DNA from: an uncultured Alphaproteobacteria bacterium
Lineage (GTDB): Bacteria; Pseudomonadota; Alphaproteobacteria; UBA2136; UBA6156
Direction of reading: 5' to 3'
Assembly (NCBI GenBank): GCA_937928525.1
Contig: CALFWJ010000075.1
Span: forward strand, 1 to 5,031
DNA length: 5,031 nt
In this document: positions 1 to 4,093 of the stretch, piece by piece
Layout: every line of letters begins with the position of its first letter
How positions within the stretch are numbered: position 1 is the first letter of the stretch
The notes under the pieces: generated by a model
Told to the model about the DNA's origin: nothing
The model's input: only the letters and a program-made list of their open reading frames with translations
Database searches by the model: none
Program-made: the position numbers and the translations under genes

Positions 1-168
1 TTCAACATAGAGCGCTAGCCGTGGGTCATTCCGTTTACGGTTATCGCAAACATGTAAAGCACGATGCAGTAATGCTGTGATAGATTTTGTTTTAGGTTCT
101 AAGATTTTCTGCCTCATTATTAAGATTCCGTCTGATGTTTCATGGTTTAAATAATGAATACATTGCAT
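1..168 (-). CDS. Hypothetical protein, partial (3' end outside window)
   Basis: This is an open minus-strand frame of 56 codons running off the left edge. I chose the ATG at 168-166 because AGGA lies 7 bases upstream (179-176) and an in-frame stop (TGA, 171-169) directly precedes it. A second in-frame ATG at 117-115 is a possible but less well supported start. The visible peptide begins MQCIHYLNHETSDG and continues into a basic stretch (KTKSITALLHRALHVCDNRK). I do not recognise a family, signal peptide or membrane segment in this fragment. It is divergent from smpB with a 68-base gap (169-236) that must hold both promoters; I saw no convincing -35/-10 pair there. Whether this is a real gene depends on the frame staying open beyond the window. 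Confidence 0.5.
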   Translation of the reverse strand, partial: MQCIHYLNHETSDGILIMRQKILEPKTKSITALLHRALHVCDNRKRNDPRLALYVE

Positions 169-236
169 TCAACTATCCTGCAAGAATTTTTTATCCTTTT
201 GCCACAACCTCTTTTCCCTGCTAAAAAGAATATATT

Positions 237-701
237 ATGGCTAAACTCAAACACGACCCTAACACCATTGCCGATAACCGCCGCGCGCGGTTCGATTATG
301 AAATTCTGGATACCTATGAGGCTGGCGTGATGCTGGAGGGGAGCGAGGTTAAGTCTATCCGCAATGGTGCCGTGCAAATTAACGAGGCTTATGTGAGCGT
401 GATGGGGCATGAAATTTTTTTAATTGGCGCGCACATTGCCAAATACGCCAACGCTGGCTATGCGGGCCACACTGACGAACGCCGCACCCGTAAACTACTG
501 CTACATGCCAAAGAAATTACAAACTTGAAAAAAGAGCGAGAAGCACAGGGCTGCACGCTCATCCCTCTAAAGCTATACTGGAAAAACAACCGCGTGAAGC
601 TACGCATTGGCGTGGCTAAGGGTAAAAAGCAACATGATAAACGGGCTAGTATTAAGGAGCGCGATTGGAACAGGCAAAAACAACGCATGTTTAAAGGTTA
701 A
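237..701 (+). CDS. smpB: SsrA-binding protein SmpB
   Basis: SmpB binds tmRNA (SsrA), brings it into the A site of stalled ribosomes and so allows trans-translation and tagging of incomplete proteins; it acts in the cytoplasm. The 154-residue length is typical. Family features are visible in order: an N-terminal segment DNRRARFDYEI (13-23), the hallmark GSEVKSIR (35-42) followed by NGAVQINEAYV, the HTDERRTRKLLLH block (78-90), and the basic C-terminal tail GKKQHDKR with IKERDW (129-144), the part known to enter the mRNA channel. The ATG at 237 fits the conserved start MAKLKHDP; upstream there is only an A-rich, weak ribosome binding site (225-230). The next gene starts 2 bases after the stop, suggesting a two-gene operon. 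Identification is secure from the motifs. Confidence 0.97.
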   Translation: MAKLKHDPNTIADNRRARFDYEILDTYEAGVMLEGSEVKSIRNGAVQINEAYVSVMGHEIFLIGAHIAKYANAGYAGHTDERRTRKLLLHAKEITNLKKEREAQGCTLIPLKLYWKNNRVKLRIGVAKGKKQHDKRASIKERDWNRQKQRMFKG

Positions 702-703
702 TC

Positions 704-1198
704 GTGGCCGAATTCTTCCACACAAAAACCCGTCGTGAATTATCGCTGTTGCTAACTTCTTTTAGTATAGGTAAGCCCGCCGACACATCGTTTGCGTTGG
801 TGTTTGTGGGCGGCGCCCTGCCTACCGCCGAAGTTACGGCCATTAAAGAAGCGGTTAAAATTTGCGATGTGGTAGTGACTATATGGCTGCCTGCACTGGC
901 ACGGCCTGCTAAAGGCCAAGCTAAGGTAAGTGCGCCTGGCGAGAGTTACCATGCAGCACTGCAAAAGTTGGGCGTTGATATTTTTGCGCTCCTGCCAGAA
1001 GATGGAACGGCAGCCCACGTTGTTCTGCACGACAAACGCACCAACGTCACACCAGAAACCACCACCGCTTTATTGCAAGGCATTACAACTGTTTTACCTA
1101 ATTTGGTGGTTATCCCCCGTGTGCATGTGCAAATTAGTGCCACCGTGCGCAAATTAATGAGCACTTTTGGCGATTTAGCCGCTATTCGTACTGTATAG
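704..1198 (+). CDS. PanC-like protein lacking catalytic motifs (probable pseudoenzyme)
   Basis: This is a 164-residue protein starting at GTG 704, two bases after the smpB stop, with AAGG (694-697) inside the smpB end as ribosome binding site; translational coupling to smpB is likely. By eye it lines up with the N-terminal Rossmann half of pantothenate synthetase (pantoate-beta-alanine ligase, about 280 residues). FALVFVGGALPTAEV (30-44) falls on the family's VPTMGALHxGH segment. KEAVKICDVVVTI (48-60) matches EAKxxxDVVVVSI, and LQKLGVDIFALLPED (86-100) matches the LxxxxVDLVFAPS region. VQISATVRKLM (142-152) falls on DFQQLALIRKM. The HxGH ATP-binding histidines are replaced (P40, E43), the NPxQF and KDxQQ residues are missing, and the C-terminal domain is absent. 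Catalysis as PanC is therefore unlikely. The homology is my inference from pattern only; the frame is intact. Confidence 0.7.
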   Translation: MAEFFHTKTRRELSLLLTSFSIGKPADTSFALVFVGGALPTAEVTAIKEAVKICDVVVTIWLPALARPAKGQAKVSAPGESYHAALQKLGVDIFALLPEDGTAAHVVLHDKRTNVTPETTTALLQGITTVLPNLVVIPRVHVQISATVRKLMSTFGDLAAIRTV

Positions 1199-1207
1199 CC
1201 CAAAGTG

Positions 1208-1235
1208 TAGGCACTTATCAGATCAAAAAGTGCTA
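1208..1235 (+). terminator. Weak hairpin after the PanC-like gene
   Basis: GCACTT (1211-1216) and AAGTGC (1228-1233) form a 6-bp stem with an 11-base loop; two further pairs are possible with one bulged G at 1210. It lies 10 bases past the stop of the PanC-like gene. The following bases (ATTTAAC) are a poor U-tract, so termination is uncertain. A further AAGTG at 1203-1207 can pair with the same CACTT (1212-1216), giving an alternative small hairpin. Confidence 0.3.
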
Positions 1236-1241
1236 TTTAAC

Positions 1242-1271
1242 TTGAGTTTGAGCGCCTAAACATCGTATATT
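1242..1271 (+). promoter_or_regulatory. Putative sigma70 promoter of dnaN
   Basis: TTGAGT (1242-1247) and TATATT (1266-1271) are separated by 18 bases and match the sigma70 consensus at 4/6 and 5/6 positions. Transcription would start near 1278, leaving a leader of about 30 bases before the dnaN ATG. The element lies just after the weak hairpin behind the PanC-like gene, which fits a separate transcription unit for dnaN. This is pattern evidence only. Confidence 0.45.
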
Positions 1272-1307
1272 TTCAGGAACAAATTGACACAAGGGGAACC
1301 TGAAGAC

Positions 1308-2432
1308 ATGAAGCTATCTATTTCACGCGAAACGCTGCTTAAAAACCTTCGCCACATGAGCGCAGTGGTAGAAAAACGCACAAGTATTGCTATTCTATCT
1401 AACGTTAAGTTAGAAGCTGCGAACAATCAGCTTAAATGTACAGCAACCGATAATGACATTACCGTGCAAGGTAACGCCGAAGCCTTTGTAGAGCAAGAAG
1501 GCACCACAACTGCCAGTGCCGCAAAGCTGTTTGAAATTATCAGTAAAATCCCTGAGGGTGTGATGGTGAATATGGAGCTGCAAGATGGTGGCAACCGCCT
1601 GAGCATTGCTGCTGGTAAATCTAAATTCTCGCTGGCGTGCTTGCCCGCCGATGCCTTCCCCGATATGACTGCATTTGATGGTGGTGTTAGCTTCATGATG
1701 AACGCCAACGACTTAACCCGCGCCCTCACGAAAGCCCAATTTGCCGCAAGTACTGACGACACCCGCGCCTACCTAAACGGCGTATATATGCACATCGCAG
1801 AAGCAGACGCCGGCACCGACGGTAACGTGCTGCGCTTTGTGGCGACCGATGGCCACCGTTTAGCTAAGGTTGACCTTGGTATTCCTGAAGGTGCAAACGA
1901 TATTTCAGCCGCTATTTTGCCGCGTAAATGCGTGGCTGAACTTAAAAAACTTGCTGAAGGTACCAAAGAAGTTAAACTGACACTCACAGATAAAAAACTA
2001 CAAGCTGAAGCGCAAGATATTGTGCTGACCAGCAAACTGGTTGACGGCACCTTCCCTGATTATGGCCGCGTTATCCCCAAAGATAATACACAAGAAATGG
2101 ATGTAGCACGTAAAACGCTCATGCAAGCAGTTGACCGCGTGGCCATTCTTTCACATGAAAAATCTCGCTCAGTGCGCTTTGCTTTAAGCGAAAATAACCT
2201 GCACATTTCTGCCAACAACCCCGACCAAGAAAACGCCGCTGAAGACGTAAAAGTAGAATATAAAGAGGACGCCCTAGACGTTGGCTTTAACGCCCGCTAC
2301 GTAGCTGATATTGGTGGCCAAATTGACGGTGACGACATGCAATTCTTCTTCAAGGATAGCCAAAGCCCTGTGCTGGTGAAAGACCCAAAAGACACCACAG
2401 CACTGTTTGTCGTGATGCCGATGCGGATTTAA
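1308..2432 (+). CDS. dnaN: DNA polymerase III beta subunit (sliding clamp)
   Basis: DnaN forms the ring-shaped dimer that encircles DNA and tethers polymerase III and many repair proteins to it. The 374-residue length is normal for this three-domain clamp. Visible hallmarks are the N-terminal MKLSISRETLLKNL, LPADAFPDM (112-120), ATDGHRLA (179-186), LPRKCVAELKKL (204-215), FPDYGRVIP (249-257), ILSHEKSRSVRF (280-291), GFNARYV (326-332) and the C-terminal MPMR (370-373), which helps form the peptide-binding pocket for clamp partners. I chose the ATG at 1308 because it gives the conserved MKLSI start and has AAGGGGA (1291-1297) 10 bases upstream; a longer frame from TTG 1284 would run through that ribosome binding site. 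Neither dnaA nor recF is beside it, so the classical dnaA-dnaN-recF order is not seen here. Confidence 0.98.
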   Translation: MKLSISRETLLKNLRHMSAVVEKRTSIAILSNVKLEAANNQLKCTATDNDITVQGNAEAFVEQEGTTTASAAKLFEIISKIPEGVMVNMELQDGGNRLSIAAGKSKFSLACLPADAFPDMTAFDGGVSFMMNANDLTRALTKAQFAASTDDTRAYLNGVYMHIAEADAGTDGNVLRFVATDGHRLAKVDLGIPEGANDISAAILPRKCVAELKKLAEGTKEVKLTLTDKKLQAEAQDIVLTSKLVDGTFPDYGRVIPKDNTQEMDVARKTLMQAVDRVAILSHEKSRSVRFALSENNLHISANNPDQENAAEDVKVEYKEDALDVGFNARYVADIGGQIDGDDMQFFFKDSQSPVLVKDPKDTTALFVVMPMRI

Positions 2433-2451
2433 TATTCGGTATTAACCGCGC

Positions 2452-2481
2452 AAAAAAGGCAGCCGAGGCTGCCTTTATTTA
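2452..2481. terminator. Bidirectional rho-independent terminator (dnaN / BPL_N gene)
   Basis: AAAGGCAGC (2455-2463) pairs with GCTGCCTTT (2468-2476) around the loop CGAG. On the plus strand it follows the dnaN stop by about 20 bases and ends in TTTATTTAT. On the minus strand it comes just past the stop of the convergent gene (2481-2479) and ends in a run of six U (2457-2452). The hairpin therefore separates the two convergent genes on both strands. Confidence 0.9.
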
Positions 2482-3318
2482 TGTCATAAGTTCTGATAAG
2501 AAATAACGAAAAAGAAGCCGTCGTTTATCGTCATTTAGTTGCATTTTACGGCTTACTTCTGTTTCATCTGCATCAAATAAAAGTGGGTCATATTCTAGGT
2601 GGACACCTAATAATAAAGCCTTTCCTTCTCCTGAATCACACAATAAAACAGCCGGACAATCTTGGTGTTGGCTATAACGTGCTAGCACTTTAACGGCTGC
2701 GTCTTTTTCTACGTCTTCAAACCAGCCGCCACCATGCGAATATGCAAGTTGATTTAAGTCTTCTCTATCTTCAATACATAAAGGTACAAAGCTAAGCCCA
2801 TCGGCGGTGTGGTAATCGTAGTTACCGTTTAAGGGCCCAACACCTGTGCCTTTAAAAAAGCCTAAATTATCTTCGGTGATACGCTCTAGATGTGCATCGC
2901 CTTTGGCAAATTCAATGCGGCTACACCCAAAGTAGGCGCCAGCACACAGGCCTAAGTATTTTCCGCCAGTTTGCACATAGTTTTTAATGGCCGCCATACC
3001 TGTATTACCAAGGCATGCACGCATTGGCGTTGTGGCACCACCTGGCACAACAAAGAGATTTGTTTTTGCCTGCCAATTCTTATTTTTAATATCTTCGGCG
3101 CTTAAAATTGACACGCTTATGTGGCTGCCAAGCGCTTGCACAATGCCGTAGTAGGTTCGGTTTAACGAATCGCACGTCACGCCGACATCGCCATAAATAG
3201 CCACATTTATATCGCTTTCTAAAAATTTAGAAAACTTTTTAAGTGGTAAAATAGTTTGCTCAGAAGTGGACATCAGCCAGCTTACTTTTTGTTCAACAGT
3301 TTCTATGTTTGTTTGCAT
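2479..3318 (-). CDS. Stand-alone biotin-protein-ligase N-terminal-domain-like protein (class I GATase fold)
   Basis: This 279-residue protein resembles the N-terminal domain of eukaryotic biotin-protein ligases (Pfam BPL_N), a class I glutamine-amidotransferase-like fold. Matching blocks are VAIYGDVGVTCDSLNRT (39-53), FVVPGGATTPM (89-99), YVQTGGKYLGLCAGAYFG (114-131) with the nucleophile-elbow Cys125, RIEFAKGD (134-141), FFKGTGVGPLNGNYDY (154-169), PAVLLCDSGEGKALLLGVH (222-240) and H240-x-E242. The Cys-His-Glu set of this fold is thus retained, so enzymatic activity is possible. No biotin-ligase catalytic domain is attached, and the reaction of bacterial stand-alone members is unknown to me. 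The first ~35 residues are an extension without recognised motif. The ATG at 3318 has GGAG (3330-3327) 8 bases upstream; Met16 is a weaker alternative. A terminator follows directly. A possible leader ORF lies upstream. Confidence 0.85.
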   Translation of the reverse strand: MQTNIETVEQKVSWLMSTSEQTILPLKKFSKFLESDINVAIYGDVGVTCDSLNRTYYGIVQALGSHISVSILSAEDIKNKNWQAKTNLFVVPGGATTPMRACLGNTGMAAIKNYVQTGGKYLGLCAGAYFGCSRIEFAKGDAHLERITEDNLGFFKGTGVGPLNGNYDYHTADGLSFVPLCIEDREDLNQLAYSHGGGWFEDVEKDAAVKVLARYSQHQDCPAVLLCDSGEGKALLLGVHLEYDPLLFDADETEVSRKMQLNDDKRRLLFRYFLSELMT

Positions 3319-3320
3319 AG

Positions 3321-3371
3321 ATTATTCTCCAAAACGGTAACAAGATTTACGCATAAATACCATTATTCTCC
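3321..3371 (-). repeat. Direct repeat of a ribosome-binding-site segment (GGAGAATAAT, two copies)
   Basis: The ten bases GGAGAATAAT occur on the minus strand at 3371-3362 and again at 3330-3321, 41 bases apart. The downstream copy is the ribosome binding site of the BPL_N-like gene. The upstream copy forms the binding site and start codon of the 13-codon leader ORF. This may be a small local duplication or chance; no further similarity between the two flanks is evident. Confidence 0.6.
3322..3363 (-). CDS. Possible 13-residue leader peptide upstream of the BPL_N-like gene
   Basis: On the minus strand AAGGAG (3373-3368) is followed after 4 bases by ATG (3363-3361) and a short frame encoding MVFMRKSCYRFGE, ending in TAA at 3324-3322. 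The stop overlaps the ribosome binding site of the next gene and lies 3 bases before its ATG, in the same frame. The arrangement would allow translational coupling or attenuation-like control. The strong Shine-Dalgarno sequence is the main evidence; the 4-base spacing is short, and an internal ATG (3354-3352) is an alternative start. It could instead be a remnant of an earlier start of the downstream gene. No amino acid is over-represented as in classical attenuator leaders. Confidence 0.35.
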   Translation of the reverse strand: MVFMRKSCYRFGE

Positions 3372-3401
3372 TTGCGTGAATAGCCGATACTTTGCTACAA
3401 C
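3372..3401 (+). promoter_or_regulatory. Putative promoter of tRNA-Val
   Basis: TTGCGT (3372-3377) and TACAAC (3396-3401) are 18 bases apart and each match the sigma70 consensus at four of six positions. A start near 3408 would leave only a few bases of 5' leader before the mature tRNA at 3412. The -35 element overlaps the minus-strand ribosome binding site of the leader ORF, so the two units are packed back to back. Confidence 0.35.
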
Positions 3402-3411
3402 ATTCTCACCT

Positions 3412-3486
3412 GGTCGATTAGCTCAGCGGTAGAGCATCACATTGACATTGTGAGGGTCACTGGTTCGATCCCAGTATCGACCACCA
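3412..3486 (+). tRNA. tRNA-Val (anticodon GAC)
   Basis: This is a complete cloverleaf of 75 bases including an encoded CCA (3484-3486). The acceptor stem is GGTCGAT (3412-3418) with ATCGACC (3476-3482). The D arm contains GCTCAGCGGTAGAGC. The anticodon stem TCACA/TGTGA (3437-3441, 3449-3453) carries the loop TTGACAT with anticodon GAC at 3444-3446. The T arm is CTGG-TTCGATC-CCAG. The anticodon reads valine codons GUC and GUU. A bidirectional terminator follows about 20 bases downstream, so it appears to be transcribed alone. Confidence 0.97.
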
Positions 3487-3505
3487 TTCTCTTAATTTTG
3501 ACTGT

Positions 3506-3534
3506 AAAAAAATAGCCCCTGCGGGCTATTTATA
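3506..3534. terminator. Bidirectional rho-independent terminator (tRNA-Val / CPLC protein gene)
   Basis: AAATAGCCC (3510-3518) pairs with GGGCTATTT (3523-3531) around the loop CTGC. On the minus strand the stem is followed by a run of seven U in total (3512-3506), ideal for ending the 61-residue gene whose stop is at 3556-3554. On the plus strand it follows the tRNA and ends in TTTATAT, a weaker but plausible U-tract. Confidence 0.88.
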
Positions 3535-3553
3535 TAAAGTGCTTTAACTATTT

Positions 3554-3739
3554 TTACTGAAACATCCGACGGCGCTCAATGGCTGTTTTTACATTTTCAG
3601 CAATTTGCGCAGCGTCTTGATCTGAATAACCTTCGTCGGCAAACATTTCACGGATAATACATAGCGGGCACTCTACGCCATCCAATACGGCTGAATGATA
3701 AATTTCTTGTGCGATACTTAAGTTATTATTTGTGAGCAT
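3554..3739 (-). CDS. Small hypothetical protein with a CPLC motif (61 residues)
   Basis: I do not recognise this 61-residue protein. The ATG at 3739 is preceded by a near-perfect Shine-Dalgarno AGGAGG (3754-3749) at 9 bases, and the gene ends in a strong terminator, so it is likely real. The sequence has no signal peptide or membrane segment. It contains one Cys-x-x-Cys (CPLC, residues 24-27: DGVECPLCIIREMF), which could be a redox or metal site, although two cysteines alone would need dimerisation to complete a four-Cys zinc site. The second half (SDQDAAQIAENVKTAIERRR) looks like an amphipathic helix with a basic end. TATAAA at 3762-3757 on the minus strand could be a -10 box, but no good -35 partner was found. 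The ribosome binding site is perfectly complementary over 7 bases to the loop of the nearby small RNA. Confidence 0.7.
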   Translation of the reverse strand: MLTNNNLSIAQEIYHSAVLDGVECPLCIIREMFADEGYSDQDAAQIAENVKTAIERRRMFQ

Positions 3740-3903
3740 GGGACGCTCCCTCCTGCTTTATATTTGTTCTTAATTTCTATTAGTTTTTACGAAGCAATCT
3801 TCATTTTGGTTTCATGTTTTTTTATTTAATGCGTATTTCTCAAAAATCGTGCTATTAAAATCACACACATTCTATTTTTGTGTTTTTCATGTCGCAAAAA
3901 GAA

Positions 3904-3932
3904 TTGCGGCGTCGAAAAATCACGCCTATAGT
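3904..3932 (+). promoter_or_regulatory. Putative sigma70 promoter of the small RNA
   Basis: TTGCGG (3904-3909) and TATAGT (3927-3932) are separated by exactly 17 bases and match the consensus at 4/6 and 5/6 positions. Transcription would begin near 3939, immediately before the first hairpin of the small RNA. An inverted repeat CGCAA/TTGCG (3893-3897, 3904-3908) overlaps the -35 box and might be an operator, though it is only five bases per arm. Confidence 0.55.
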
Positions 3933-3938
3933 TCTACA

Positions 3939-4020
3939 CATACGGCGCCCCCTCCTCCCCCTACCCTGGCGCCGGCTTTCTAGGCCTTCGCATCCCCCTT
4001 GGCGAAGGCTTTATTATTTT
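3939..4020 (+). ncRNA. Putative anti-Shine-Dalgarno small RNA (cuckoo/CcsR-like)
   Basis: About 80 bases between a promoter and a terminator fold as two adjacent hairpins. Hairpin 1 has the 7-bp stem CGGCGCC (3943-3949) with GGCGCCG (3968-3974) and an 18-base loop containing CCTCCTCCC (3951-3959), fully exposed. Hairpin 2 has the 8-bp stem GCCTTCGC (3984-3991) with GCGAAGGC (4002-4009), a C-rich loop, and a U-tract. From established knowledge, alphaproteobacterial cuckoo RNAs (CcsR in Rhodobacter) carry CCUCCUCCC in hairpin loops and are stress-related; such a loop can mask Shine-Dalgarno sites or titrate binding. Here only the first loop has the exact motif; the second (ATCCCCCTTG) is degenerate. 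Family membership is inferred, start and end are estimates, and no recognised DUF1127 gene lies beside it within the window. Confidence 0.6.
3982..4020 (+). terminator. Rho-independent terminator of the small RNA
   Basis: The stem GCCTTCGC/GCGAAGGC (3984-3991, 4002-4009) can be lengthened by a G-U and an A-U pair at its base. It is followed on the plus strand by TTTATTATTTT. On the minus strand there is no U-run after the stem, so it is directional. No protein gene on the plus strand precedes it, which supports a noncoding transcript ending here. Confidence 0.75.
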
Positions 4021-4033
4021 CGTAAATTTCCAC

Positions 4034-4067
4034 AAAAAATCCCCCCAACGCAAATGCGCCGGGAGGA
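4034..4067 (-). terminator. Rho-independent terminator of the radical SAM gene
   Basis: On the minus strand TCCTCCC (4067-4061) pairs with GGGGGGA (4046-4040), including one G-U pair. An inner CGCA/TGCG (4058-4055, 4052-4049) with flanking G-U pairs extends the stem almost continuously. It is followed by six U (4039-4034). It lies 26 bases past the stop of the radical SAM gene and faces the small RNA terminator, so the two transcripts end about 14 bases apart. Confidence 0.8.
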
Positions 4068-4093
4068 AAAAATCGTTATTCAGGCAAAACCCG

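Noticed and set aside
115..117. ATG as start of the leftmost partial gene
   Set aside because: The upstream in-frame ATG at 168-166 has a clear AGGA ribosome binding site at proper spacing and a stop just before it, while 117 has only a weak purine stretch.
147..410. 87-codon minus-strand frame over the smpB start
   Set aside because: It is antisense to well-conserved smpB coding sequence, has no family signal, and conflicts with the better supported frame at 1-168.
1284..1289. TTGACA, a perfect -35 hexamer
   Set aside because: No -10 sequence lies at the right distance; the bases there are the dnaN start codon region. Probably chance.
1284..1307. TTG start extending DnaN by 8 residues
   Set aside because: The extension would pass through the AAGGGGA ribosome binding site, and the conserved clamp N-terminus MKLSI begins at the ATG at 1308.
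3755..3900. AT-rich stretch checked for a gene, CRISPR or repeats
   Set aside because: No ORF with a ribosome binding site, no spaced repeats; it most likely holds only the promoter regions of the CPLC gene and the small RNA.
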